NCBI RefSeq assembly: GCF_013407925.2
Contig: NZ_CP060201.1
Span: forward strand, 5,813,001-5,877,000
Source of the DNA: Pseudomonas protegens
GTDB taxonomy: Bacteria > Pseudomonadota > Gammaproteobacteria > Pseudomonadales > Pseudomonadaceae
DNA length: 64,000 nt
Direction: 5' to 3'
The translations under genes and the position numbers were made by a program. The notes beneath the pieces were generated by a model. It worked only from the letters and a program-made list of their open reading frames with translations. It was not told where the DNA came from and ran no database searches. Below, piece by piece: positions 25,761 through 34,546 of the stretch; position 1 is the first letter of the stretch; every line of letters begins with the position of its first letter.

Positions 25761-26117
25761 TCATTGGGCAGGCAGGTGCAACTGAACGTCCATGGCGTCA
25801 TGCAGCAACCTGACCACTTCGATCAGGCTCTCATCGATCACTCGATAAAACAGGACATGTCGTGGTTTCTTAACCTGGGCTTGAGGGGGCCGGGAGTGTT
25901 GGCGGGAATGGAACAGGTGGTAGCTGCGAAGGCCCGGTGCGATGTCGTCACGCTCGTGGCTGCCAACGTGCTGTGGGTTGCTGGCGAGATCGTGCAGGGC
26001 TCGCAGGATCAAGGCCTGATAGCGGACCCGGGCCGCTTCGCCAAAGTGCCTTTGGGAAAACCGCAGTGCGTCGACGATGTCGGTTCGGGCTGCATTGGAG
26101 ATCCGGTACTGGACCAT
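25761..26117 (-). CDS. parE: RelE/ParE-family type II toxin
   Basis: Protein of 118 residues with the ParE/RelE fold pattern: VQYRISNAARTDIVDALRFS at the start, a helical hairpin, then LRSYHLFHSR and a C-terminal strand region KKPRHVLFYRVIDES followed by VVRLLHDAMD. Family members poison gyrase (ParE) or cleave mRNA (RelE); which applies cannot be told. Its ATG (26115-26117) follows the antitoxin stop by one base, so the pair is translationally coupled. Confidence 0.88.
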   Translation of the reverse strand: MVQYRISNAARTDIVDALRFSQRHFGEAARVRYQALILRALHDLASNPQHVGSHERDDIAPGLRSYHLFHSRQHSRPPQAQVKKPRHVLFYRVIDESLIEVVRLLHDAMDVQLHLPAQ

Positions 26118-26118
26118 C

Positions 26119-26409
26119 TCAGTGTTTCTCTTGAACCGTGGCGACCGCTTCCAGTCCCAGCTCATCCAGGTATTGCTGCAGGTTTTCTTCCCGCACCTGG
26201 CTGAAGCGTCCTTGTTGCAGGTCCGCGATACCGATCGCAGTGGCTTGGCGCAATGCCTCGACTTTCGCCGCGTCCTCGGCAACCCGTTGTTCCAGCAGGC
26301 GCAAACCTTCGCGCATGACCTCGCTGGCGTTCTGATAGCGACCGGATTTGACCAGGTTGTTGATGAGCTGCTCTTGGTGGGCGGTGAGGACAACGTTTCG
26401 CGTTGGCAT
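26119..26409 (-). CDS. parD: ParD-family ribbon-helix-helix antitoxin
   Basis: Protein of 96 residues. The N-terminal segment (NVVLTAHQEQLINNLVKSGRYQNASEVMREGLRLLE in pieces) is the ParD/CopG ribbon-helix-helix DNA-binding domain; the C-terminal tail (LQQGRFSQVREENLQQYLDEL) would wrap the toxin. It is the first gene of the toxin-antitoxin operon. A 15-bp palindrome 37 bp upstream of its ATG overlaps a CATAAT -10-like sequence and is a likely autoregulatory operator. Confidence 0.9.
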   Translation of the reverse strand: MPTRNVVLTAHQEQLINNLVKSGRYQNASEVMREGLRLLEQRVAEDAAKVEALRQATAIGIADLQQGRFSQVREENLQQYLDELGLEAVATVQEKH

Positions 26410-26445
26410 GCCGTGCTCCTGGGCTGGGCGTGTGAGGAAGGGCGT

Positions 26446-26460
26446 TGGCATATTATGCCA
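26446..26460 (-). promoter_or_regulatory. palindromic operator of parDE
   Basis: TGGCATATTATGCCA is a perfect 7+1+7 palindrome 37-51 bp upstream of the antitoxin ATG. On the minus strand it contains CATAAT, a good -10 hexamer, so a bound ParD dimer would block the promoter. This is inference from position and symmetry. Confidence 0.55.
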
Positions 26461-26580
26461 GTTGGCGGCCGGATTCAGCCTTGAAGGGCGCTTGACGACC
26501 GGTGGCTGAGGGCGTTCATCGACTTCTACGCTGGTTTCCTGGCAGGACTGATTGGCGGTTCTTGTCAGATAAATCCGAGA

Positions 26581-26598
26581 GGAGTACAAATGTACTCC
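26581..26598 (+). promoter_or_regulatory. LexA2-type operator overlapping the lexA2 ribosome-binding site and start codon
   Basis: GGAGTACAAATGTACTCC is a perfect 7+4+7 palindrome. Its core AGTAC-N4-GTACT resembles the site reported for the second LexA of P. putida (AGTAC-N4-GTGCT, from memory), not the E. coli-type CTGT-N8-ACAG box. It covers the GGAG Shine-Dalgarno and the ATG at 26590. In RNA the same bases form a 7-bp hairpin. Confidence 0.7.
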
Positions 26599-27207
26599 AT
26601 GACGACTTTATCCCCCCGCCGCAGTGCCATCCTGACCTTTATCCGCGAACGCATCGCCGATCACGGCCAGCCCCCGAGCCTCGCTGAAATCAGCGAGGCT
26701 TTTGGTTTCGCCTCGCGCAGCGTGGCGCGCAAGCATGTGCTGGCGTTGACCGAGGCCGGGTTTATCGAGGTCAACCCGCATCAGGCCCGGGGCATTCGCC
26801 TGCTCAATCAGCCGCGGCGCCCGGAGCTGCTGGAGATCCCGGTGCTGGGGCGGGTGGCCGCCGGTGCGCCGATTGGCGTCGATGCAGAAATCCACGGCCA
26901 GTTGTGGCTGGACCCGGGGATGTTCTCCCGCACTCCGGATTACCTGCTGCGGGTCCAGGGTGACTCGATGATCGATGACGGCATTCTCGACGGCGATCTG
27001 GTGGCGGTGCGCCGCAGCAGCGAGGTGCGCAACGGCCAGACGGTGATCGCCCGCCTCGACGGCGAGGTGACCATCAAGCGTTTCGAGCGCAAGGGGCAGG
27101 GCATTCGCCTGTTGCCGCGCAACCCGGCCTACCAGCCGATCGAGGTTACGGACGACCACGAACTGTTTATCGAAGGTGTGTTCTGCGGTCTGGTGAGGCC
27201 AGGCTGA
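26590..27207 (+). CDS. lexA2: LexA2 SOS repressor of the imuAB-dnaE2 cassette
   Basis: LexA-family repressor/autoprotease of 205 residues. The N-terminal winged helix (about 5-72) includes PSLAEISEAFGFASRSVARKHV. The cleavage site is Ala91-Gly92 in RVAAGAPIG, with catalytic Ser126 (GDSMIDD) and Lys163 (TIKRF). DNA damage activates RecA, which triggers self-cleavage and derepression. It overlaps imuA by one base (TGATG) and heads the lexA2-imuA-imuB-dnaE2 operon, known in Pseudomonas as a second LexA regulon. An AGTAC-N4-GTACT palindrome sits over its start, indicating autorepression. A second ATG at 26599 is possible but lies too far from GGAG. Confidence 0.95.
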   Translation: MYSMTTLSPRRSAILTFIRERIADHGQPPSLAEISEAFGFASRSVARKHVLALTEAGFIEVNPHQARGIRLLNQPRRPELLEIPVLGRVAAGAPIGVDAEIHGQLWLDPGMFSRTPDYLLRVQGDSMIDDGILDGDLVAVRRSSEVRNGQTVIARLDGEVTIKRFERKGQGIRLLPRNPAYQPIEVTDDHELFIEGVFCGLVRPG

Positions 27208-27824
27208 TGGGCGCCGTGGTCGCACTGGATACCCTGTTCAATGGCGGACGGGTATGGAAAGGCCGCCCCGCGGCGGCGCCGGCCAGCTTGCAGCCGACGG
27301 GGCATGCCGCCCTGGATGCGGTGCTGCCCACCGGCGGCTGGCCGGAGGCGGCGCTGACGGAAATCCTCATCGCCGCCCAGGGCCTGGGCGAGCTGCAGTT
27401 GCTGTGGCCGAGCCTGGCGCGGCTGAGCGCGGCGGGGGAGCGCATCGTGCTGGTGGCGCCACCGTTCGTGCCCTATCCCCAGGCCTGGCAGAACGCCGGG
27501 GTGGATGTGCGCCAGTTGTCGATCATCCAGGCCGGCGAGCGCGATGCCCTGTGGGCCGCCGAGCAGTGCCTGCGTTCCGGCAGTTGCGGCGCGGTGCTGT
27601 GCTGGCCGCGGCAGGTCGACGACCGCGCCTTGCGGCGCCTGCAGGTGGCGGCGGAAAGCGGCCAGACCCTGGCCTTCGCCTACCGGCCCCTGGACGCCGC
27701 GCACAACCCGTCGCCGGCGGCCCTGAGGATCAGCGTGCAGGGCCGCCCCGTGCAGTTGCGGGTGCTCAAGTGCCGGGGCGGGCTGGCCCATCCGGCGCCT
27801 ATTGCCTGGCCCGCCGGGCACTGA
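27207..27824 (+). CDS. imuA: ImuA (SulA/RecA-like) translesion mutagenesis protein
   Basis: Protein of 205 residues of the ImuA family, a RecA-like fold protein that works with ImuB and DnaE2 in damage-induced mutagenesis. Typical segments are GHAALDAVLPTGGWPEAALTEIL near the N terminus (the region matching RecA/SulA) and AFAYRP with a C-terminal RLLKCRGG-like stretch (here RVLKCRGG). It is tightly packed between lexA2 (one-base overlap) and imuB (7-bp gap), so expression follows the SOS operon. Confidence 0.93.
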   Translation: MGAVVALDTLFNGGRVWKGRPAAAPASLQPTGHAALDAVLPTGGWPEAALTEILIAAQGLGELQLLWPSLARLSAAGERIVLVAPPFVPYPQAWQNAGVDVRQLSIIQAGERDALWAAEQCLRSGSCGAVLCWPRQVDDRALRRLQVAAESGQTLAFAYRPLDAAHNPSPAALRISVQGRPVQLRVLKCRGGLAHPAPIAWPAGH

Positions 27825-27831
27825 GGTTGGC

Positions 27832-29247
27832 ATGCGTTGGGTGTGCATTCTGTTCCCGCAATTGGCGCTGGACGCCGTGCTGCGTCAGCGCGCCGAACCC
27901 GAGGCGCCGCTGGCGCTGCTCAGTGGCAGCCCGCAGCGCCGGGTGATCCAGGCGGTGAACGGCGCCGCCCGCGAGCTGGGCCTGCGCCCGGGGCAATCGC
28001 TGACCGCCGCCCAGGCCCTGACCAAGGCCTTTGCCAGCGCCGAATATGACCCCCGGCAGATCGAGCACTGGCAGCAGTTTCTCGCCGCCTGGGCCTACGG
28101 TTTCAGCTCCCAGGTCAGCGTCGCCTACCCCCGTACCCTGGTGCTGGAGATCGAATCCAGCCTGGGCCTGTTCGGCCCCTGGCCGCAGTTGGAAGCGCGC
28201 CTGCGCCGGGAGTTGCAGGCCCTGGGCTTTCGCCATCGGATCGTCGCCGCGCCCAATCCGGCGGCGGCCCGGGTCCTGGCCAATGCCTATGACGGCTTGG
28301 CGGTGGCCGACTGCGCGGCCCTGGTCCAGGCCCTGGGGGCCATGCCCATCGAACGCCTGGGGCTGGCCCCGGAGCAGGCCACGGCCCTGTCGCGCATGGG
28401 GGTGCGCAGCTTCCAGCAACTGCGCGAGCTGCCCCGGTCCAGTCTGGCCCGGCGTTTTGACGGCCGCTTGCTCAAGCACCTGGACACTCTGCTCGGCGAG
28501 CGCCCGCTGGGGCTGGCCTTTTACCAGCCGCCAGACCGCTTCGACCTGCGCATCGAGCTGAATTTCGATGTGCTGTCCCATCAGGCGCTGCTGTTTCCCC
28601 TGCGCCGCCTGACCGCCGACCTGGCGGCCTTTCTCTGTGGCCGCGACAGCGGGGTGCAGCGTTTCGCCCTGCACCTGGAGCATGCCGAAGGCGCCGACAC
28701 CCTGATCCCGGTGGGGCTGCTCAGCGCCGAGCGCGACCCGGCGATGCTGTTCGAACTGGCCCGCGGGCGCCTGGAGCAGATCCAGGTGCCGGCGCCGGTG
28801 CGCAACCTGCGGCTGGTGGCCGAGGACCTGCCGCTGTTCGTGCCCCGGCACACGGAACTGTTCGACGAGCGCCCGCAGCAGAACCTGCCCTGGGAACAGT
28901 TGCGCGAACGCCTGCGGGCACGCCTGGGGGATGACGCCGTGCAGGGCCTGGGGCATCGCGCCGATCATCGCCCGGAGCGCAGTTGGCAGGCGCAGAGCGA
29001 TTCGCAACCGTGTCCGGCCAACCCTGGCTTGCGTCGTCCCTGCTGGCTGTTCACTGAACCCCAGGCCCTGAACGAAGGCAGCGTGCGGGTTCTCATGGGC
29101 CCGGAGCGCATCGAGTCCGGCTGGTGGGACGGCGCCGATGTGCGCCGCGACTACTACCTGATCGAAACTGCGGCCGGCCAGCAGGGCTGGGCCTATCGTC
29201 AGGTCGGCGAGCCCGGGCCCTTGCTCCTGCAAGGCTGGTTCGCATGA
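27832..29247 (+). CDS. imuB: ImuB, catalytically inactive Y-family polymerase-like mutasome protein
   Basis: Protein of 471 residues with the Y-family (DinB/UmuC) polymerase fold. The N terminus reads [16 protein letters not shown] where active polymerases carry catalytic acids, and ESSLGLFG stands where SxDE is expected. The acidic active site is therefore missing, as known for ImuB, which acts as a clamp-binding scaffold for DnaE2. A helix-hairpin-helix-like segment ([25 protein letters not shown]) and a little-finger domain follow. A conserved QNLPWEQL lies in the C-terminal third. The stop overlaps the dnaE2 start (ATGA). Confidence 0.94.
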   Translation: MRWVCILFPQLALDAVLRQRAEPEAPLALLSGSPQRRVIQAVNGAARELGLRPGQSLTAAQALTKAFASAEYDPRQIEHWQQFLAAWAYGFSSQVSVAYPRTLVLEIESSLGLFGPWPQLEARLRRELQALGFRHRIVAAPNPAAARVLANAYDGLAVADCAALVQALGAMPIERLGLAPEQATALSRMGVRSFQQLRELPRSSLARRFDGRLLKHLDTLLGERPLGLAFYQPPDRFDLRIELNFDVLSHQALLFPLRRLTADLAAFLCGRDSGVQRFALHLEHAEGADTLIPVGLLSAERDPAMLFELARGRLEQIQVPAPVRNLRLVAEDLPLFVPRHTELFDERPQQNLPWEQLRERLRARLGDDAVQGLGHRADHRPERSWQAQSDSQPCPANPGLRRPCWLFTEPQALNEGSVRVLMGPERIESGWWDGADVRRDYYLIETAAGQQGWAYRQVGEPGPLLLQGWFA

Positions 29248-32200
29248 GCGCCTACGCCGAGCTGCACTGCCTGTCCAACTTCAGTTTCCAGCGCGGCGCC
29301 TCCAGTGCCGCCGAATTGTTCCAGCGCGCTGCGGCCCTGGGCTACCAGGCCCTGGCGATCACCGACGAATGCACCCTGGCGGGCATCGTCCGCGCCTGGC
29401 AGGCCTCTCGCGACAGCGGCCTGAAGCTGATCGTCGGCAGTGAAATGCAGGTCGAGGACGGCCCGCGCCTGGTGCTGCTGGTGGAAGACCTGGCGGGTTA
29501 CCAGGGCCTGTGCCGGTTGATCACCCGGGCCCGGCGCCGGGCCGAGAAGGGCAGCTATCGCCTGCTGCGCGAGGACTTCGCCGAACCCTTGCCGGGGCTG
29601 CTGGCCCTGTGGCTGGCGGACGATGGCCTGGCGCCGGAGCACGGCCACTGGCTGCGCCAGATATTCCCCGAGCGCCTGTGGCTGGCGCTGGAGCTGCATT
29701 GCGGCCAGGACGATGCCCGGCGCCTGCAACAGCAACAGGCCCTGGCCCGGCAACTGGGGCTGCCAGCCGTGGCCTGTGGTGATGTGCACATGCATGTGCG
29801 CGGGCGCCGGGCGCTGCAGGACACCATGACCGCGATCCGCCATCACCTGCCGGTGGCCGAGGCCGGGCAGCGCCTGTTCGCCAACGGCGAGCGTCACCTG
29901 CGGCCGATCGCGGTGCTGCAAGGCCTGTACCCGCCAGCCCTGCTCGAGGAGTCGCTGGCCATCGCCGGGCGCTGCGCTTTCGATCTCGGCCAGTTGCGCT
30001 ACCAATACCCCCGGGAGCTGGTGCCCGAGGGCCATGACGCCGGGTCCTGGCTGCGGGTGCTGACCCAGCGCGGCATTCTGCGGCGCTGGCCGAACGGGGC
30101 CCGGGCCGAGGTGCTGCAACAGATCGAGCATGAGCTGACGTTGATCAGCGACCTGGGCTACGAGAGTTACTTCCTCACCGTGCACGACATCGTCGATTTT
30201 GCCCGGCGCCAGCACATCCTCTGCCAGGGCCGGGGTTCGGCGGCCAACTCGGTGGTGTGTTTTGCCCTCGGCATCACCGAGATCGACCCGGACCGCTCGA
30301 CCCTGCTGTTCGAGCGCTTTTTGTCGCGCGAACGCAACGAGCCGCCGGACATCGACGTCGACTTCGAACACGAGCGCCGCGAAGAGGTGCTGCAGTACGT
30401 GTTCCAGCGTTACGGCCGACACCGCGCGGCGCTGACCGCGGTGGTCAGCACCTACCACGGCGCCGGGGCGGTGCGCGATGTGGCCAAGGCCCTGGGCCTG
30501 CCGCCGGATCAGGTCAACGCCCTGGCCGACTGCTGCGGTCGTTGGAGCGATACGCCACCCAGCGTCGAGCGCCTGCAGGAGGCTGGCTTCGACCCCGAGA
30601 GCCCGGTGCTGCGCCGGGTCTTGAGCCTGACCGGGCAGTTGATCGGCTTTCCCCGGCACCTGTCCCAGCACCCCGGCGGCTTCGTGATTTCCGAGCAGCC
30701 CCTGGACCACCTGGTGCCGGTGGAGAACGCGACCATGGCCGAGCGCACGGTGATCCAGTGGGACAAGGACGACCTGGACATGGTCGGCCTGCTCAAGGTG
30801 GACATCCTCGCCCTGGGCATGCTCAGCGCCATCCGTCGTTGCTTCGACCTGATCCACGGTTACCGCGGCCAGCGCTACAGCCTCGCCAGCATTCCGCCCG
30901 AAGATCCCGCCACCTACGAAATGATCGGCCGCGCCGACACCATCGGCGTGTTCCAGATCGAGTCCCGGGCGCAGATGTCGATGCTGCCCCGGCTCAAGCC
31001 GCAGAACTTCTATGACCTGGTGATCGAGGTGGCCATCGTCCGCCCCGGGCCGATCCAGGGCGGCATGGTGCATCCCTACCTGCGTCGGCGTAACCGTGAA
31101 GAGCCGGAGACTTATCCGTCGCCGAAGTTGGAAGCGGTGCTCAAGCGAACTCTGGGCGTGCCGCTGTTTCAGGAGCAGGTGATGCAGATCGCCATTGTCG
31201 CTGCCGACTACACCCCGGGCGAGGCCGACCAGTTGCGCCGTTCCATGGCCGCCTGGAAGCGCCATGGCGGCCTGGAGCCGCACCGCGAACGGCTGCGCAA
31301 AGGCATGCGCAAGAACGGCTACAGCGACGAGTTCGCGGCGCAGATCTTCGAGCAGATCAAGGGCTTTGGCAGCTACGGCTTTCCCGAATCCCATGCCGCC
31401 AGTTTTGCCTTGCTGACCTACGCCAGTTGCTGGCTCAAGTGCCACGAACCGGCGGCCTTCGCCTGCGCCCTGATCAACAGCTGGCCGATGGGTTTCTACA
31501 GTCCGGACCAGATCCTCCAGGACGCTCGGCGCCACGGTTTGCAGATTTTGCCGGTGGATGTGAGCGCCAGTGACTGGGACTGCAGCCTGGACCCTGAACG
31601 GGGCCTGTGCGGGCAGCCGGCCTTGCGCCTGGGGCTGCGCATGATCAAGGGCTTTCGCGAGGACGATGCCCGGCGCATCGAGCGTGCCCGCCGGCAACGG
31701 GCCTTTGTCGATATCGCCGACCTGGGCGAGCGCGCCCGGCTGGATCTCCGGGCCCAGGAGCTGCTGGCGGATGCCGGCGCTCTGCGGGCGCTGGCCGGGG
31801 ATCGCTACCGGGCGCGCTGGGAAGTGGCCGGGGTGGAGAAGCAACTGGGGCTGTTCGCCGATCTGCCACGCCAGCAAGAGGCCCCGGTGAACCTGCCCCG
31901 GCCCAGCGTCGGCGAAGACCTGCAGGCCGATTACCACAGCCTCGGCACCACCCTGGGGCCCCATCCCCTGGCGCTGCTGCGGGCGCAGCTCAAGGCCCGG
32001 CGCTGCCGCAGTTCCCGCGAGTTGCTGGCGGTGGAGCACGGGCGTTCGGTGAGCGTGGCCGGGCTGGTCACCGGACGCCAGCGTCCGGGCACTGCCAGTG
32101 GGGTGACCTTTGTCACCCTGGAAGACGAGTTCGGCAACGTCAATGTGGTGGTCTGGCGCGACCTGGCCGAACGCCAGCGCCGGGTGCTGGTGGGGTCGCA

Positions 32201-32324
32201 GTTGCTCAAGGTCGACGGCACCCTGGAAGCCGAGGGCGAAGTGCGCCACCTGATTGCCGGGCGCCTGACGGATCTGAGCCCGTTGCTGGATGGCATCAGC
32301 GTGCGCAGCCGGGATTTTCGCTGA
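29244..32324 (+). CDS. dnaE2: error-prone DNA polymerase III alpha subunit DnaE2 (ImuC)
   Basis: Translesion C-family polymerase of 1026 residues. Order: PHP domain (from [18 protein letters not shown], with VACGDVHMH), polymerase palm with catalytic acids in [13 protein letters not shown] and the thumb/fingers ([21 protein letters not shown]), and a C-terminal OB-fold (about 935-1015; [23 protein letters not shown]). The length fits DnaE2 rather than replicative DnaE (about 1170). A clamp-binding-like pentapeptide QLGLF is at 867-871. The ATG overlaps the imuB stop. SOS-induced, responsible for damage-induced mutagenesis. Confidence 0.96.
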   Translation: MSAYAELHCLSNFSFQRGASSAAELFQRAAALGYQALAITDECTLAGIVRAWQASRDSGLKLIVGSEMQVEDGPRLVLLVEDLAGYQGLCRLITRARRRAEKGSYRLLREDFAEPLPGLLALWLADDGLAPEHGHWLRQIFPERLWLALELHCGQDDARRLQQQQALARQLGLPAVACGDVHMHVRGRRALQDTMTAIRHHLPVAEAGQRLFANGERHLRPIAVLQGLYPPALLEESLAIAGRCAFDLGQLRYQYPRELVPEGHDAGSWLRVLTQRGILRRWPNGARAEVLQQIEHELTLISDLGYESYFLTVHDIVDFARRQHILCQGRGSAANSVVCFALGITEIDPDRSTLLFERFLSRERNEPPDIDVDFEHERREEVLQYVFQRYGRHRAALTAVVSTYHGAGAVRDVAKALGLPPDQVNALADCCGRWSDTPPSVERLQEAGFDPESPVLRRVLSLTGQLIGFPRHLSQHPGGFVISEQPLDHLVPVENATMAERTVIQWDKDDLDMVGLLKVDILALGMLSAIRRCFDLIHGYRGQRYSLASIPPEDPATYEMIGRADTIGVFQIESRAQMSMLPRLKPQNFYDLVIEVAIVRPGPIQGGMVHPYLRRRNREEPETYPSPKLEAVLKRTLGVPLFQEQVMQIAIVAADYTPGEADQLRRSMAAWKRHGGLEPHRERLRKGMRKNGYSDEFAAQIFEQIKGFGSYGFPESHAASFALLTYASCWLKCHEPAAFACALINSWPMGFYSPDQILQDARRHGLQILPVDVSASDWDCSLDPERGLCGQPALRLGLRMIKGFREDDARRIERARRQRAFVDIADLGERARLDLRAQELLADAGALRALAGDRYRARWEVAGVEKQLGLFADLPRQQEAPVNLPRPSVGEDLQADYHSLGTTLGPHPLALLRAQLKARRCRSSRELLAVEHGRSVSVAGLVTGRQRPGTASGVTFVTLEDEFGNVNVVVWRDLAERQRRVLVGSQLLKVDGTLEAEGEVRHLIAGRLTDLSPLLDGISVRSRDFR

Positions 32325-32580
32325 GGGATCAGGCACTTGCCCGACGTGCTCGGGCGGGCCGGGGAATCAAGCAGTCAATGCGCTGGCGCCAAGGTTTTTT
32401 ATTCCTTTTCGGCATGATGGCGCTTTGGCATAATCGCCGCCGATGATGCCCCCTGCATCAAGTTTCAGAACGTCCCACCGATGCTTTTCGAGCCCGCACA
32501 GACTGGGGCCAGAGACTTACGGCAGGGCGAAAGTGCATCTACACGGTGCACCCGAATGGATACTCAAAAAGGAACCTAGA

Positions 32581-33261
32581 GTGAGAGTGATCTCGAAGTT
32601 GATGTTGTCCGCTGCAGCACTGGCCGTGCTGGCGGGCATGAGCGGTTGTGCCACCGAAAGCTCCCGCGCCTTGCCGGTGGAAAAGGTCCAGAGCGCCAGT
32701 CAGGCGTGGACCGGGGCCCGGGTGCCGATGGCGGTGGGCAAGTTCGATAACCGGTCCAGCTACATGCGCGGGATCTTCTCCGACGGCGTCGACCGCCTCG
32801 GCGGCCAGGCCAAGACCATCCTCATCACCCACCTGCAGCAGACCAACCGTTTCAACGTGCTGGACCGCGACAACATGGGCGAGATCCAGCAGGAAGCGGC
32901 GCTCAAGGGCCAGGCACAGAAGCTCAAGGGCGCGGATTTCGTGGTCACCGGCGACGTCACCGAGTTCGGTCGCAAGGAAACCGGCGACCATCAGCTGTTC
33001 GGCATTCTCGGCCGCGGCAAGACCCAGGTGGCCTACGCCAAGGTGGCGCTGAACATCGTCAATATCAGCACTTCCGAAGTGGTCTATTCGACCCAGGGCG
33101 CCGGCGAGTACGCGCTGTCCAACCGTGAAGTGATCGGCTTTGGCGGCACCGCTTCCTACGATTCGACCCTCAACGGCAAGGTCCTGGACCTGGCCATGCG
33201 CGAGGCGGTCAACCGCATGGTCGAAGCCATCGATACCGGGGCCTGGAAACCCGGCCGCTGA
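32581..33261 (+). CDS. CsgG-family outer-membrane lipoprotein
   Basis: Lipoprotein of 226 residues with a GTG start at 32581, after AAGGAA with proper spacing. The signal peptide ends in a lipobox (AGMSGC). The body has the CsgG/FlgO-like fold motifs VPMAVGKFDNRS, NRFNVLDRDNMGEIQQE and LKGADFVVTGDVTEF. CsgG itself forms the curli export pore, but no curli genes are near. It begins a three-gene operon of lipoproteins (CsgG, DUF4810, DUF799) conserved in Proteobacteria with unknown role, probably an outer-membrane complex. The 256-bp gap before it (32325-32580) holds a short GC hairpin and no further gene I can support. Confidence 0.9.
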   Translation: MRVISKLMLSAAALAVLAGMSGCATESSRALPVEKVQSASQAWTGARVPMAVGKFDNRSSYMRGIFSDGVDRLGGQAKTILITHLQQTNRFNVLDRDNMGEIQQEAALKGQAQKLKGADFVVTGDVTEFGRKETGDHQLFGILGRGKTQVAYAKVALNIVNISTSEVVYSTQGAGEYALSNREVIGFGGTASYDSTLNGKVLDLAMREAVNRMVEAIDTGAWKPGR

Positions 33262-33289
33262 TCAACACTGCTGACAGGGAGAAGTAAGC

Positions 33290-33661
33290 ATGTTCAAGAC
33301 AATCACCGCGCGGCCACTGCTGGCCGGCGCTTTGCTGGGCTGCGTGTTGCTGGCCGGTTGCAGCGGGCCGAAGACGCTGTACCAGTGGGAAACCTACCAG
33401 GCCCAGACCTACGAATACTTCAAGGGCGAGGAAGCCCGCGAGGCCCAGGTCGAGGCGCTGGAGCGCGACCTGCAGAAGATCAAGTCCACCGGCAAGGCGG
33501 TGCCGCCGGGTTACCACGCCCACCTGGGCATGCTCTATGCGGGCCTGGGCAAGGATGACCAGATGGTGCAGCAGTTCAATACCGAGAAGGCGCTGTTCCC
33601 CGAGTCCGCCTCGTACATGGACTTTCTGTTGAAGAACGCCAAGCAGGGAGCCGCTAAATGA
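33290..33661 (+). CDS. DUF4810 lipoprotein
   Basis: Small lipoprotein of 123 residues with lipobox LLAGC. The body is alpha-helical with TPR-like character (PPGYHAHLGMLYAGLGKDDQMVQQFNTEK) and begins KTLYQWETYQ, as in DUF4810 proteins. Second gene of the lipoprotein trio; its stop overlaps the start of the third gene. Function is unknown; a structural partner of the CsgG-like protein is plausible. Confidence 0.88.
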   Translation: MFKTITARPLLAGALLGCVLLAGCSGPKTLYQWETYQAQTYEYFKGEEAREAQVEALERDLQKIKSTGKAVPPGYHAHLGMLYAGLGKDDQMVQQFNTEKALFPESASYMDFLLKNAKQGAAK

Positions 33662-34317
33662 ACTTCACCACCTTGCGCAACCTCCTGGGCCTGTTGAGCG
33701 TCAGCCTGCTGGTGGGCTGCGCCGCGCCCAAGACCGTGGACTACTCGGCCTACAAGCAGGCCCGGCCGAAGTCGATCCTGGTGTTGCCGCCGCTCAATGA
33801 GTCGCCGGACGTCAAGGCCACCTACAGCATGCTGTCCCAGGTGACCTTTCCCCTGGCCGAAGCCGGTTACTACGTGATGCCGATTGCCGTGGTGGATGAA
33901 ACCTTCCGCCACAACGGCCTGACCAACCCGGCGGACATCCACGGCCTGTCGCCGGCCAAGCTCAACCAGATCTTCGGCGCCGACGCCGGGCTGTACATCA
34001 CGGTCAAGGAATACGGCACCAGCTACATGCTGATCAGCAGCGAGACGGTGGTCACCGCCAGCGCCACCCTGGTCGATCTCAAGACCGGCACCACCCTGTG
34101 GACCGGCAGCGCCCGGGCTTCCAGCGAGGAGGGCAACAATGGCAACAACGGTGGCCTGGTGGGCATGCTGATCACCGCCGCGGTAAAGCAGATCATCAAC
34201 ACCAGCACCGACGCCGGACACCCGATCGCCGGCATCACCAGCCAGCGCCTGCTGTCGGCCGGGCAACGCACCGGCTTGCTGTACGGTCCGCGCTCACCGA
34301 AGTACGGCACCGACTGA
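33658..34317 (+). CDS. DUF799 (GNA1162-family) lipoprotein
   Basis: Lipoprotein of 219 residues, lipobox LLVGC. PKSILVLPPLNESPDVKATY and GADAGLYITVKEYG match the GNA1162/DUF799 family, which has a TolB-N-terminal-like fold related to CsgG and includes a Neisseria vaccine candidate antigen. Third gene of the operon, overlapping the DUF4810 gene (ATGA). The trio probably assembles at the outer membrane. A hairpin at 34350-34373 lies 32 bp downstream. Confidence 0.88.
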   Translation: MNFTTLRNLLGLLSVSLLVGCAAPKTVDYSAYKQARPKSILVLPPLNESPDVKATYSMLSQVTFPLAEAGYYVMPIAVVDETFRHNGLTNPADIHGLSPAKLNQIFGADAGLYITVKEYGTSYMLISSETVVTASATLVDLKTGTTLWTGSARASSEEGNNGNNGGLVGMLITAAVKQIINTSTDAGHPIAGITSQRLLSAGQRTGLLYGPRSPKYGTD

Positions 34318-34349
34318 GGTCCTGGCGGGCGGGCAATCCGCCTGTGCTC

Positions 34350-34373
34350 GGAGGGCGCCTGCGGGCGTCCTCC
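34350..34373 (+). terminator. GC-rich hairpin after lipoprotein operon
   Basis: GGAGGGCGCC and GGCGTCCTCC form a 10-bp stem with one G-T pair and a 4-nt loop. No T run follows, so it may be a weak or factor-assisted terminator or an RNA-protecting 3' end. Confidence 0.4.
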
Positions 34374-34546
34374 CGGACCGGACGGCATCGCCTATCCTGT
34401 GCTTTGCGGTCCGCCCCGGGGCGGCTGAACGAGGCGGCGGCCATTTCCGTGAAACCATCGGCAGCGGCTGTGCTCAAAGGCTCTGGAGGCTGTGCTGCAA
34501 CCTCTTGAAAATCCATGCTGTATCACGTTTTTCGCAGAGTCCGTTC

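Noticed and set aside
29199..32336. Long antisense open frame (1045 codons) opposite dnaE2
   Set aside because: Shadow of codon bias in dnaE2; no recognisable domain.
32536..32556. GTGCA...TGCAC inverted repeat upstream of the CsgG-like gene as an operator
   Set aside because: Arms of only five bases around a nine-base spacer, common by chance; no further support.
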